A stretch of 64,000 nt of DNA from Macrobrachium rosenbergii (lineage: Eukaryota > Arthropoda > Malacostraca > Decapoda > Palaemonidae), in the NCBI RefSeq assembly GCF_040412425.1, contig NC_089788.1, positions 70,524,720 through 70,588,719 on the forward strand, read 5' to 3'. The translations under genes were made by a program, and so were the position numbers. The notes beneath the pieces were generated by a model. The model did no database searches. It was not told where the DNA came from and was given only the letters and a program-made list of their open reading frames with translations. Below, piece after piece: positions 13,801 to 25,900 of this stretch (positions are counted from its first letter, which is position 1; each line of letters starts with the position of its first letter).

Positions 13801-16800
13801 CAAAAGGGAGGTTTCTAATATGTTTGTATACAGAAACTTATTGTTAAAATCTGATTTTTCAAACAAACCAACATTAAAATAAGACAATTCAGAAACTTGC
13901 ATCAGTTCTACAATGAACATTATCGACAGTGTGCCTTGTGTGGTGCACTGCAGCGGACTAAAGGTTCTTTACAATACACTCAGGAGACCAGCTGCACTGT
14001 TTTCTGCCTTGTAATTTTATCTATGTCCTTGGTTCCCTCCCATCAAACCATATAACTTCTTCAACTTTCTGCCAGACCTACAACAGTCTAAAAATGTGCC
14101 TTTGTGACTAGGTTAAACTATAAATATCATTATACAGTACAGGTAATCGTATTGAATGTAAACTTCCTATCATCCAAAAGATATGTACTGCCAATACAGT
14201 GCCAGCAGAATGAAACACGTTGAGAGGAAAGCAGTTCCTTTCAACTATTTCCTCTTCTAACAAATTGCAAGTTTCTCTCATTTACCTCCAACAACATAAA
14301 TATCACTTTACTGTTTGTCATAATACATATCATGTCATTTTCAAACAGCAACTTATCTTCTCCTTTAAAAGATAAAACTTTCAGAACTAAAACACAGGTG
14401 GTTGTTTAAATCCAGAGTAGAAAAAATATGGGAATAAATTATTCAATTTTGTTTGTAATACATCACTGTCAAAACTCTTGAAATAATCAAAGCTCACTGC
14501 AATTCCATAGGTTAATATCACACAGAAGTGATTTTGCATGCAAGTAGTGGACAAAAACTAACAGCTATTCACAATCAACAAGCCATCTGACAAGCAGAGG
14601 AGAAGATCTATAGTACTGCGTAAAGTACATTGTTAAGAACAATTTCAATTACCACATTCATTTACACAACAAAAATTTGATACAACTTATTTTCTACTTG
14701 TAAAGTAATACTTTCAGTGATATGCGAGTGTGACATCATAAATAGGCATAAAATATGACCAATTACTTTAAAGGACACTTTGACATTTATTTATTATTGG
14801 TCCTTTTTCAGAGTGGAAATGAAAACATCTTTTCCAATCTATGACAAAAATGTGAAAGTAATGTATATTACTTTTACTCCTAGGTTGCACAAATCCAAAA
14901 CACATCCAAATGTTAATTCTCGAACAAAAGAACCGAGAGCTATGGTACTCATCATAAACGTTTTCACAACAGGTTGGGCTCGACGCTATTCTTGAATTAA
15001 ACAATGCTACTTGAAAAAAACTTCTCTAGTCACATTAGCATTTAATGTAATCGAAGTGCTGTATGTATATCTTAGTTCTGATCACAGCTTAAGAAACTGT
15101 TGCCCTTACAACTAAGTCAGCACAGTTAACTGAATATTGCTGCGTAACTGTCACTCTTGAATAATAGAAGAAATGCAGTTACTAAGAAACTGACACTGCA
15201 GCTGGCAAGTGGTGGTGGTTCAGACAAACACCTGTGAGGGCAGGTGTATCACTGATATTACCACATGCAGTGAATTTTAAATTGGCTTTTTCTAGGCTGT
15301 CAGTATTATTGACTGTCTTCGGGAAAATAAAATCTAGCAATTTATCAAAAAAGAAGTTAGGCTCGAGAGGATCCATGATGGGAAGGAGGCAAGTCCTCTT
15401 GACATGTCAGTGATCAAAATAAGGTAGGGCCAAAGTTCAGATGATTAAAACAAAAACAACAAAGCAATTATGATGATAACAAACAGCAAAACTCGGAAGT
15501 CCATTAAACAAATTGGCAAAACACAAGCTCTATTAATACTCTACAGTAGTCGAAAAATATCAAAGAAAATTCAAGAGGTGTGAAAGATGGATGAATTTTT
15601 GTAAATTCAATTGCATGTTTAACTAGCACACACTTAAGTGGCTTTCTTAATTTCATGCCTTTGAAATAAGCTCTTCCTTTTATTTGAGTTCAACACTTGG
15701 ATAGCATATGGCAATATGTAAGTGGTTCTCTTACATGTAAAGGCTGAGCTAGAATCTAACTGGCAACATTCATGGCCTTTGCTTGGACTCAATTCAAAAC
15801 GTAAATACCGTAAACTGAATGAAATTTGTGGGCCATCAAAGAAAATAGTTTAATCATTTTAATCATTTCTCTTTCTATACTAAACACTGGTTAAAAAATC
15901 AACTCCTCCACTCTTAACACAAAACATAAAGCTCCACTCTATAAAGCAAATGACAACACACCAAGCAACAAGAAAGAGTTGGTAAATAAAGGTGGCAATC
16001 AAAATGTCATTACAGTAAGTACAATAAAACAGGTAGTGACCATTACATCTTGTGCCTCAGTTGTTATGAATACTAAAAGTAGGCAAATGAAAAGATTAGC
16101 TGTCTGAAATACTATTGACGGCAACACCATTCTGGGGAGAAACCTAAGTAAAAAGGATTGTCCTTATTCACTACACTACTTTACATAAAGGTATTTCCCT
16201 CATATGAAAAATGATCAATGTTGGTCACAGGATCCACAAGTCCAGAAGGTTTCTTAGATCTAGATGTTTCTATGCACTTTATCAATATGCAATATAAAAT
16301 AGTAAAAATAAGTTACCTCATTATACTTACCTCACCAACAGGGAGACAAATTGGAGGTTTATCCCATGGTTGACTTTTACATCGAAGTTCCTTGGGACCA
16401 ACAAGGATATAGCCTTTGTCGCAAGAATAATATGCAACAGTGCCTGAGTCAAGATGCTTGAATTCAACGTTCCCATTTTCAAGCTTTGGAGGCAAGAGGC
16501 AAAGATCTGTTTGGCTTGATAATGAGAATGTTCCTTTCTTTGTAAGTTTCTGAAGGTTACGATAAACTATGAAGATTTTATCAGCCTCCGTTTCAAACAT
16601 GAATTCATTGGGAAATGATGGACACCACTCAATGTCCCACTTGGGATTTAACAAGGAGTCTTCAAAGATTGTTAAATGTGGTCGAATATTTTCCGAAAAC
16701 TTTAAAGTCAAATGTTTCCTCTGCTCAGTTTCTAATTGCCACACACAAGTTTCAGGAGTACTGGAAGGAAGAAACTTGTGTTCAACTTTTTCAACTGACA

Positions 16801-17754
16801 TTCCAGGTGAGATGATACCATCTGAACATGTTGGAACCACACACTGGGTTTCTCCAGTAGAGGTAGTGGAATTCACAATGCAAGTGTCTCCAGAAAGGGG
16901 GAAATTAACACTAAAGCCACCATCACAGCCAGAAGAAGCCTCAGCATCTGGTTTTTTATCGATTACATTAAGGCTCACATTAAAATTAGGGAGGATGTTC
17001 TGCAGGCTCTGACATAAGTTCTCACCTTCCAGTGGCACCTGTGCTTGAGGATTCATGCGGACATAAAGTTCTAATAATGATCCACTAGGCACTGAATCAC
17101 ACTCACGGCACTGAGCCTCGGCTTTTGTGTTCAACTCGCCATCTTTACCAACTTCAATAAAGTTTTCTGTTTCACATTCACCGCAGTCTTTGTTGAATTC
17201 CCGTGGATTGCCATCCACATACATCATCATAGACCCTAACCCACCTAGTCTTAGTTTGTGTAAAAGTACCTGGAACTGTTGCTTTGTGGGGGCACCATAG
17301 CATTTGTAGCACAAACCAGCGTTAACTTCTTGCATGTCCACTGAAAAATAAGAAAGAATAACTTAAATTACTTGTATTGTATTCCAAAAAACATCAGCAC
17401 CTTGAAATTAGTACGTAATACATCACTTCATAAACTAATACAACAATAAGTGCACAATGAAAGTAGTACCGTCATACTGCACTAAATGAATCTTTAGATT
17501 CTGAAAAATAAAAGAGTAACCTTTTATACACTTATAACCAAAGAATTAAGTGCTGGTGTTAAAACAAAATATTTTATTTTTTGCTTCAAAAGTATGTTTT
17601 GAACTTCAACTCCTATTTAGAAGACAGTTTCCTATTAAAGCCTGGGTTGGCAAGCAACAGCTCAGGCTGCTCTGACTTTAAAACCTTATCTCCACAGGTC
17701 TACTTATCTTAGGAATTACTTATCAGTTTTCAGTTTCTATTGTTTTCTAGAAAG

Positions 17755-17813
<59 letters not shown>

Positions 17814-20698
17814 GCACCACACAATGTTACCAATTACAAAACCCTTTACAAAACTGCACATGTACATCTTAGTCTGTTTCGAAAAGAGCGCATGTACATG
17901 TTAGTCTTTTTCGAAAACAGCGCATGTTCATTTTAGTCTTTTTCGAAAATAGTGGATGTATATTTTAGTCGTTTTTGAAAAAGCGCATGTACATTTTAGT
18001 CTTTTTCAAAAACAGTGCATGTACATTCTAGTCTTTTTCGAAAACACATCTGTGGTAAACTACATGTTGATGCACTTAAAAGATACTTTTTCTTCCTCTA
18101 ACCTCTAAAACCTACTTGCATTTTTTGGTGGGGTTGTTAGGATATAGACAACAATGTAATCTAATACACCTGTAGCCAAACTCTGCCTCCTACTTCCAAC
18201 TCTTTAACTGCCTAATGTATGTAATTCTCTTCTCATGAAAGTCAAGGACCAAAAATTTTGCAAAAGATTTAAGTTCAGCAGAATACAAACCATTACATCT
18301 ACTGAGGTACTTTAAAGGTTACACTAACTGAAACTCAGCATACTTCATCCCCAAACTCCCTCATTCTTCCTTCTTAGCTCATGTTATGATGACTGGCCCT
18401 CGAACAGAAGAACAACTCAGTATAACCCTTCCCTACTCTTCCCAATTTGCTCATGCTACAAGGTGTACCCATCAAATGCAAGTATGCCCCCGCTTCCTCA
18501 CTCTACCCAATTAACTCGTGCTTTGTTCTTAATTATGCAATTCATGGAAATATCAATAATTATATTTGGTGCTTTAACTAGTTCACTGACTCATTTCTGG
18601 TCTAGCAAAACTAACTAGAAAGATTTGCTTTCAGATGAGAGGTGGAAATTTGGGCATGGCATAGTTCAGGAGGTTGGATGCCAATCTGGGAAGAGACCAA
18701 AGGAATTGAATGAAAAGTAAATTACAGGAAAGCAATGAAACACAGGCCAAAAGGGCATTTCAAACAAACTTTTGGTGCTACAAAATGTACACTGTGCAAG
18801 GCACACTGGAGACAGTACACCCTTACAGAGAATCATCACAGCGGGAGGAAGAGCCTCAATATAGGGCAATTTATATTTCATAATACATAAGGTTCTTCCA
18901 CATATTTTTTTCTATGAAAATAACTGGAATATGTATATACCTTTAGCAGGATGCGGGATAGGATTACAGTGCTGAATGCTTTGTCTCTATGGCTTCATCC
19001 CTGGACACCTGGCTGGAAAACCTTGGTTATAAGCCGACAGGCAATGGCAGGGACAGTTGCCTTAGTAAACAAGGAACTATCCTTTAGTGTATTTAGTCAA
19101 CAAATCCTCCACGGGTTCTGCCACATTAATAGATGGGTACAATTTAGAAAAGGCTCCCAGTCCCAGACATATGTTGGTGCCAAGAACTTCCTAGTTTATG
19201 CATACTAAGGATAAACTGAATACAGAAAACTGGAATGTCAGACCCTAACTTAAACTGGAAAGATATAACAAACAGAAAATTAATTCAAGATGTGTGGACT
19301 GGACATCCAAGCTGTTGGTGAATCATGGTTAGGAATGGGAACAGAAAGATTAGATGGAGGTACATTCACACTTGTTCTAGAAGAACAGCTGGAATGGTCA
19401 GCAGAGAAAGAACAGGCAATGGAGAACAGCGAACAGTCGATTACTACAATACTAGCAAGAATTATGTATATCCATCAATGGAGATTCACACAATTGCCTG
19501 TCTTGAATATGTCATGATGGATCAACACTTCTGAGTGTAGAATCTGATTCCTCCTCCTGAGGTCACTTCCTCCTGGGTATACAACTTGAGACAATAATAT
19601 TAGTTACACACTCCTTGGCAAACAAAAAATATCAGTGGACAGATGGCACAGGTGTAACGACTAAGCTTTCTGGACATTTTACATAAGCAACTGTTAGAAA
19701 TTTTGTGAACCTATTCTTCCACGTATGTTGCTCAATAGCTTTCAGGGCTAGAAGCTACTTTCATTTGTCAATAATCAATGTGACATCCTTTGTCCCATGA
19801 AGACCAGATGACTGCTGCCAGAAAATATATTACCAGTTCTGCTCCTTTTTAAGGTGTAACAGGAAGAAAATCTTGCAGTTGCACTATGAAACAATTTTTA
19901 GGATAGGGTGGTTAGCAAGATGAAAGAAAGAAAACATGAAAGGAAGGAGTTGCAGCTAGGGGCCGAAGGGATGATGCAAAGAAACCTTATGTAAGGTCTA
20001 CAGTGCACCGCGTGAAGTGCAATGACGGCACTAACCCCCAATGGGGGAATAGAAAAGGTTGAAATGGCAATAAAAAAAATTAAACATGCATGAAACTAGA
20101 CAGTGGCATGGACAATTTCTGGGAGTGAACATCATCATTTTAAATGATAGATACATATGGATGGAAAGACTTTTACTGCCACTAAGGGGACTTTGGAACC
20201 TGGAAGTAAACAAGTCCAGACAGAGATTCTTCTTCTTTAGGACTGCATCTGAAATTTGAGCTGGATGCATAACTAGGCTACCATAAAGTGATGGGTTTAT
20301 GGTAAAACAAATGTCAGATGCAGTCTTTGTTACACAAAGAAAGTGTTCAAAAGGCAAAGAGATTTCTTAAACAATTTCAACATAAACCAACAAATTTGTA
20401 AACTACATAAATTACAATACAATTAGTTAATTTTCATAAAAGCATAGGGGAAAATACAAAAATACTGTACTGTTCTGGATACAGCGATCATTTTTTATTT
20501 TGTCAATTTTTAAAAAGAAACGACCCCTTCAATCTCTAAATGAAAATTATTACAACACAAATATTCAACAATACCTGTCATAAAATGTGGAAAGGATTTA
20601 GGGATGATACAGTCTTCAGCTATCACAAATGGCAGGACACTTAGAAGTAGGGACAATAGTTGTCCCCACTGTAAGGGCCAGCGTGTGGCAGACATCAT
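1276..20698 (-). CDS. Type I membrane protein with CUB-like and sushi domains and an NPxY tail, 4 coding exons, 599 aa
   Basis: Coding exons 20575-20698, 16331-17340, 8809-8931 and 1276-1818 sum to 1800 nt (599 codons plus stop), with GT-AG introns and matching phases (1, 0, 0). Predicted order: signal peptide (about 1-27, ending FVIA|EDC), Cys-rich region (50-135), CUB-like segment (about 208-319), one sushi/CCP domain (322-373, with four Cys and the W..PP.C ending), a stalk with N-glycosylation sequons and a very acidic stretch, a transmembrane helix (519-544, I/L-rich) followed by YRKKYP, and a cytoplasmic tail with FDTFQNPIYEKT (NPIY at 563-566). NPxY motifs of this kind bind PTB adaptors and drive clathrin endocytosis in LDL-receptor-type proteins. 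I do not recognise an orthologue. Small exons could be missing from the 7-kb introns. The most likely role is a cell-surface receptor, adhesion or complement-regulator-like protein. Confidence 0.82.
3027..3064. repeat. 19-bp direct duplication
   Basis: AATTCAGTTAAGATCTGGG occurs twice in perfect tandem. Confidence 0.9.
8655..8783. repeat. Three-copy 45-bp tandem repeat next to the exon 3 donor
   Basis: Units share ATTTCTTTTTGGAGGTGT and TCATGGGATATG-like segments at about 45-bp spacing. The array ends about 25 bp from the exon 3 donor. Confidence 0.8.
8809..8931 (-). CDS. CUB/sushi membrane protein, exon 3 (stalk)
   Basis: A 123-nt phase 0-0 exon, residues 379-419, with sequons NAS and NGT that suit a glycosylated stalk. 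Acceptor ATATTTCAG, donor AACATG|GTGAGT. No homology is visible; it is supported by splice sites and frame only, and could be alternatively spliced because its removal keeps the frame. Confidence 0.7.
11637..12660 (+). mobile_element. Non-LTR retrotransposon relic (C-terminal reverse transcriptase part), interrupted by a MITE
   Basis: Plus-strand translation gives WGKKLNPSKTQST, then GVTFDMELALEKHI up to the MITE. After it, in one frame with an internal stop, come DIDSSVSQTTDILQKCQIF, SLECCSPLCS, LKLLDRVISS, SSLCLLHKMY and TTKMWNSLPSAVV, ending FKKEQIHSCFL. This order (PSKTQ, LG.TFD..L.FEKHI, LEYCSP.WS, LWNSLP) is the standard C-terminal end of jockey/I-type retrotransposon proteins. Stops and frame changes show it is dead. 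It lies antisense in gene A intron 2. Confidence 0.85.
11829..12109. mobile_element. MITE with about 22-bp terminal inverted repeats, inserted in the retrotransposon relic
   Basis: The left end reads CAGGCAGTCCCTGG and the right end, reverse-complemented, reads CAGGCAGTCCCCGG; the repeats extend to ACGAC / ATGAC. The 281-bp interior is non-coding. Flanks are TA on the left and CA on the right, and removing the insert restores the retrotransposon reading frame, consistent with a TA target duplication (Tc1/mariner type) with one base decayed. Confidence 0.8.
16331..17340 (-). CDS. CUB/sushi membrane protein, exon 2 (ectodomain)
   Basis: A 1010-nt exon, open throughout, residues 42-378. It has Cys pairs (CYKC, CGEC, CREC), a CUB-like stretch (CVWQLETEQRKHLTLKF, FIVYRNLQ, KGTFSLS) and a complete sushi domain (AYYSCDKGYI, LRCKSQPWDKPPIC). 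Acceptor TATTTTTCAG, donor GGTGAG|GTAAGT. Confidence 0.92.
17760..17812. repeat. (GA)n microsatellite
   Basis: About 26 uninterrupted AG dinucleotides followed by a short G run. Confidence 0.98.
17856..18047. repeat. 32-bp minisatellite, six copies
   Basis: Units follow GCGCATGTACATTTTAGTCT then TTTTCGAAAACA, six times in 192 bp, with point differences and almost no indels. Confidence 0.92.
19851..20046 (+). mobile_element. SINE-like family A, copy 1 (5' truncated)
   Basis: Shares GGTGTAACAGGAAGAAAA, TTGCAGCTAGGGGCCGAAGG, TGCAAAGAA.CCTTA and TGACGGCACTAACCCC with the copies at 51.9 and 56.5 kb. It lacks the 5' GGCCAAGCACTGGGACC part. Confidence 0.85.
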
Positions 20699-20743
20699 GG
20701 GCCACTCTTCAGTAGCCCAGAACTACACCTCCCTACATCACAC
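20575..20743 (-). CDS. CUB/sushi membrane protein, exon 1 of the coding part (signal peptide)
   Basis: An acceptor (GTTAACAG) at 20744-20746 begins the exon. About 45 nt of leader contain an in-frame TAG, so the ATG ATG at 20698 is the true start region. Residues 1-41 include a hydrophobic core (LLSLLLSVLPFVIA) with a plausible cleavage before EDC. Donor GACAG|GTATTG. The leader implies at least one more untranslated exon upstream. Confidence 0.82.
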
Positions 20744-21469
20744 CTGTTAACAAATTGCAATGAAAAGACATTAGTCAATATCATACGAAGCTAGATTATT
20801 CAGGTGGAGGATAAGAAAATGCATGAGTCAGTAAATGAATGCTAAATATAGGTTCCTTTACACAATGGTATTTGTGCTATATGACAAAATGATAATTCTT
20901 ACAACATGTCCTCTATTTCAAATACAGTCAGTGGAAGACAATTACAAAACCAAACATACAAAAATTTCCTTGACAATCAATGAGGAATTAATCACAATTT
21001 AATTCTGGGAAGTTTATTCAGTTTATGAAACATGACCAAATAGTGTATTAATGCTCATGGATCACAGAAATGTAAACTCATTTCCTTTTTACGTTGAAAG
21101 GATTAAATATCAGATCAAGATATTCAAGCTGTTTCCTCCCTCATAAATACTATTACTGTAATTCACGCTAGCCTTATCTGTGGAGAAGACTGCTTTTACA
21201 GTACAGATAATGGTAACAAAGTATTGCCATGGGTTTGTATGTAAACATATTTACCTTATTAAAGAAAATAAGATTCTGTTTACTTTTATATAATGAATAC
21301 ACATATAGGCAGAAGGTGAAGTAGGCCTAATGGCTCTTCATCATGCTGACCAATTGAGAATGGTGAGAAGAGAGGAAAGAGCCCTGGTGTCTGATGTGTC
21401 TCCTCTTCATCCTCAGCTGTACTACGAACCTTTAACAAGATACAAACTTGTTTGATAGGGGATAGGAAC
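20744..21469. other. Upstream region / untranslated-exon intron of the CUB/sushi gene
   Basis: AT-rich, no exon or named repeat recognised. Confidence 0.4.
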
Positions 21470-22930
21470 GCTACAACAATGGCTTGAACACCACCATAGG
21501 CCCAAGAAACAAGAACCAGGGACCTAGAGGTGTCCTCTTGTAGAAGATAGGAAGAAAACCAGAAGGCCGGGCTCCTACCTCAAAGCTGACCAGAGTTCCA
21601 CATGAAAAGATTTTATGCAGATGGTAAAGCAAGGCTTGCACTGGGCACAAAAGCATCTCATCCTTGCCCTTCAGTCAGAAGAACTGGCTCATGGTACAGC
21701 AATAATCCTTCACTATAAGAACTGAGAGGTGTTTATCTTAATGAAGATGGACAAAATAGCCTGAGCTCTGTTGTAGAGTGGTTCCAACCAGAGAGAGATT
21801 CATTTGACTGCCACAATCTCAGAAGATAGTTCACTTCCCCTAATACATGGCTGCTAAGGACCTCCAGAGATGGTTAGACATTTCCAAAAGAGTCCTGTGA
21901 GTAGAGTCTTTCTCTCAAAGGGACTGTTGGATAGTTTACATCCATGGAAGCAGAATGACCCCACAAACTGGTGGTACCTCAGCATGAGTGTGACAAAAAA
22001 AAAATGGACCATGGGGGGAGCAGGTGGGGGACTTCAGTGCTTGACCTGAAGAGCTGTAAGATCAGGATACTACCAGGGGTCATTCTGACCTCTGGGATGA
22101 TCAATACCAGTACTTTGTTGATCACTCGGCATAACAATCCCCAGGTTGCAACAGAATACAAGAGGGCAATTTCAGTCTGGGAATAGCTATACCTGTGAGG
22201 GCACCTGAACTAAGCAATCATGGAATTAATGCTGGAGCAGTATCCCAGATGAGTGGGCCCTAGCTGACACAAAGTGAGCATTCACGAAACACCAGACAGG
22301 TCATCACCAGTCAAGATCAAGGGCCCTAAACTGGTATGCAGTTCCTCTGCAGGTACTGACAAGGTAGTTTCTGGAGGTCTGACTGATGGGTATCTGAAAA
22401 TACCCATCCGTTAGGTCTACCGAAGGAATAAAGTTGCCCTCTTATATAGAGAATGTGACACAGAGTGCTTTTCCACTTTGAACTGAATCTGTAGAACAAA
22501 CTTGTTCAAAGGAGTGAGGTTGGTTACCAGCAGCCAATCTACAGTCAACTTTTCAACAAGGAAAAGTGAACTGTAGACGTATGAGGCCTGGTTGTTTATA
22601 GCTTCCCTCGCATTATTCTCCAGCACTGCTCTCACCTTGCCTGACAGGGCCACAGCTCTGGGAAATCTTGGAATGTAATCCAGAAAGTGGATCACTCTGC
22701 TGGAGAGAGGACAGTAATGTTCCCTGAAAAGTAATCCACCATATAACCACCCCAAACAACACTGACTGCCCCTTGCCGGTGAGATGTTACCCAAAGGCAC
22801 ACAAGCATCATCCCAATTTTGGGAGCTGGAAAGAAAGACTGGCATTGTCAGCATCCCCTCCCTTCTCCTTAACTCCCGTTTGGGAAATGTGAAACAGGAT
22901 AATGGTGTAAATGCAATATAACTGACCACA
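21470..22930 (-). mobile_element. Decayed DIRS-like retroelement fragment (reverse transcriptase plus tyrosine recombinase remnant)
   Basis: On the minus strand, 22929-22417 is open and contains PLSSRVIHFLDYIPRFPRA, VRAVLENNAREAI and LFLVEKLTVDWLLVTNLTPL, a degenerate version of the DIRS-type opening of reverse transcriptase (VEK..GGWRPVIDLSPLN.FV). Further along in broken frames are GYFQIPISQTSRNYL, LGIV and, near 21650-21590, LLCPVQALLYHLHKI, which matches the CPVRALxYYL segment of DIRS tyrosine recombinases. The distance is too short for a full element, so a large internal deletion is inferred. Confidence 0.6.
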
Positions 22931-25900
22931 GCACTGAGTAAAATTTCCAGATGTTCACAAGGCTGGTCTTTAGAATCTGTTCTTAAAAGATTCGTGAAAA
23001 CTGGGGCAAGATAGTTAAAGAAAGTTTGATATATAAGTGGAAAAAGAGGCCACAGAAATCAGGTGAAGAGTAACAGGGCAGAAATCAGTGCAGCTGGAGT
23101 CAAAAGGATGCATGCTACAAAAACACCCATAAATACTGCCACAGAGAACTGCAAAGGGCCGATGGTAGGCAGTGACCCTGTAAGGAAGACAATTATGGTA
23201 GGTGGTTCCATTATGACGAAGAAAAGAGAAAAATATTGTAAACTCATGAGCATTTAATACAGAAAAGATATCATTATATTCCAAGTGACAGTAATAAATC
23301 CATCCAATCAGCCTATATAAATGATTTCTTGCATCAGTTACAACTGGAATATGCTATGTTTCACAAAGAATATCAAACAAAACATATATCTACAAAAACA
23401 ATTTTAAAAATGTACATAATACCAAAGGTATACAAATATTTTGTATTCAGAAGTATACCACATTTTTCCTTCCCTCAACGTTCAATAAAACTATTCAACA
23501 AAACCATCATCAACGATCCAATCGGAATGCAACATGGGAAAGAGGGAACTGTCAGGGTCCCTGGGTGACAAACTTGGTGTACAGTGGGGGGGAGAGGCAG
23601 CTCCCCTAAATGTCAACCGAGGCACTAAAAGATGGATGTGGAGAGTCTCCTTGCCATAATGTCAAAGGTTGCAGAGAGTTTGGATGCACATGAAATGAAA
23701 TGGCCACGAGGGCTGGCAATGCGAATAGGATCAAAGAAATCATTGGCTTTTCTAACAGCACTTTTATGTATAACTGTAGGTCTGAATATATCACAGAAAC
23801 TCCTGGGAGTTATAAGATCAACTTCTTTCACGTAGGTAACGTCAACCTCAAACTGTGAAAAGAGGTTCCAAAGACTTTATGTTTAACAACTTGACAATTT
23901 CCGCCTCATCTTATGTCAAAACCTCTTATTCTGTTGCATGCTCCTTACAGATTGCCATTATACCCTCGCTAATCAGGCAGCTAAGCAATAAGATCTTTGT
24001 CTCACTCCTTCAACCTGACTTTATGAGACAACCTGACATTCTTCGGGATGCTCTCAACAGAAGGGAAGCCAATGAAATTGTGGATGCATTTCATAAACTT
24101 TTCCATACAAGGTATTTAATACTGACATTGCTGCTAATCTCCAGCATCATCAAAATGGTCTACTGAATCCTTTAATTTTACATTCCTTAAAATCTCCATT
24201 GCCCTATCACATCTAGCTCTTTGTCATCTACTCTTGGTAATAAGCTATGAAGGTAGAGATGAAGTCTAGGTCCAACAGACTGGATAAGAGATGTAGTTTT
24301 TAGGAAGCAGGAACATCTTAATGTTCTCAAACCAATCCTCCATAGCTATGAGATGAATGAAAGCATTTTTTTGTGGTGAGGATGAATTAGTTTGGAGTTT
24401 TTTTCTCATCTGGTATATCACTCATAGACTAAGAAAACTTTGCCCACCATGAAGTTTATGGTTGGTGGCTAACATCCACCGCATCTTATCGCTGGACTTG
24501 CACATTACAGATAGTTGCTCCTTGACAATTAAGTGCCCTTTGGATTTTCAGAACAATACATCCAAATAAATACGAGATTAAAATCTCTTTCCATGTTGAA
24601 AAGTAATGTAAATCCCCTAACAGCCTTGAATCCTGGTAGAGTAGCCTACTCCCTCCTAGAGAGAGAAGTGTCTTTTTGGGTATATCTTTCCAGAAGGGTA
24701 AATCAATATTCAAAACTTGCTTTATGCTGTAATCACCATCTATTGCTTCCAGATTTCCAGAACTATCTTAGCAACCTCTTTTGCAGCTTCATCTGGTGCT
24801 GCTGTAAAGCAAACATCAGCTCATTTTTTAAAACTCCTCACGCTAACCATACTCACAGCTAGTGTTCCCAATGCAACCTAATCCTTCTGATCTATCTTTA
24901 CAATCAGAAAATATACTTCTATTACTTAAGCTAGAATCAGATGACTAAGAACATCTCCCATCTCCTTCAAAACTGACAATTTGTCATTTGTTTGTTCCCT
25001 ACACATAATTCATTTCAAGAACAAGTCTGTACCTACCTTCTCTGGCTTTGCAGCAGTACCCAACTCACTAGCACTGTGCTCGGCAGATTTTTTTCAGTTA
25101 TCACGTATGACTTGTATGCAATCACAGTTACATCTACTCACTTCACGACACAAAGCAACTGTTCAGGATTCATCTCGTGAGTCACAGCACATTCAACCAT
25201 CCAAAGTTCCTCTCCAATGGCTCAACATAAAGTCTAACATAAAAGAGAATGATGCTGTCTCACAACAAATGGTTGATCATGACTGATACACTTGCCCAGT
25301 CTTGGGTGACAGCGCAGAGAATATAAATGTTCTGTGCAATTACACCGTGCATCAATACATCTCAACCGAATGACAAGGCGTACTGAGAGGATGGATTTAA
25401 AAAAAAATTTCTTTTATTGTAAAAAATAAATTTCTTTTATTGTTAGAATATAATTTTAATTTTACGGAGCTAATCTTATATAAGCAAGGTAACAAAAATA
25501 CAGAACAGGAAAACATAAAAGAAATAAGAAGCCTTTTTGAAATGGCATGGTCTCAACAACTGAATTAATATGAGCAACTTCCTTGCTTCATTTCAAGAGG
25601 GATGAAATACAGTATCTTTGGTATAAACGTATTACATCAACTAGGCTATTCCTGCTAAGCACTTATGACCAAAGAAGTTTTGAAAAATGTTCCAAACCCC
25701 ACACACTCCAAGAAATATAAATGATTAACAAATCATCTAATAAAAGTATGGCATACAAAGGGCACAGCACAGTCAATGAGTACATAATCTGAACCAAATG
25801 ATCCAACTTGCATTCTAAGTGAAGTTATGTACGATGGGCAACCAAAACATCCCCTAGCAAGTGGGAGTGTACTCTTTTTCAGTACCAGCCCTTCTGGGAT

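Larger units (their letters stand above)
8932..16330 (-). other. Intron 2 of the CUB/sushi gene
   Basis: About 7.4 kb. Contains an A-run (9364-9385) and the nested transposons at 11.6-12.7 kb. The rest is AT-rich with no coding exon I can support. Confidence 0.6.
17341..20574 (-). other. Intron 1 of the CUB/sushi gene
   Basis: About 3.2 kb. Holds a (GA)n array, a 32-bp minisatellite and a SINE-like copy, each listed separately. Nothing else recognised. Confidence 0.6.

Noticed and set aside
15182..15376. Minus-strand open stretch (EPNFFFDKLLDFIF...) as an extra exon of the CUB/sushi gene
   Set aside because: No acceptor with a pyrimidine tract and only a weak donor; the known exons already join in phase without it.
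22417..22929. 170-codon minus-strand open frame as a host gene
   Set aside because: Resembles a degenerate DIRS reverse transcriptase opening and continues in broken frames with more retroelement motifs.
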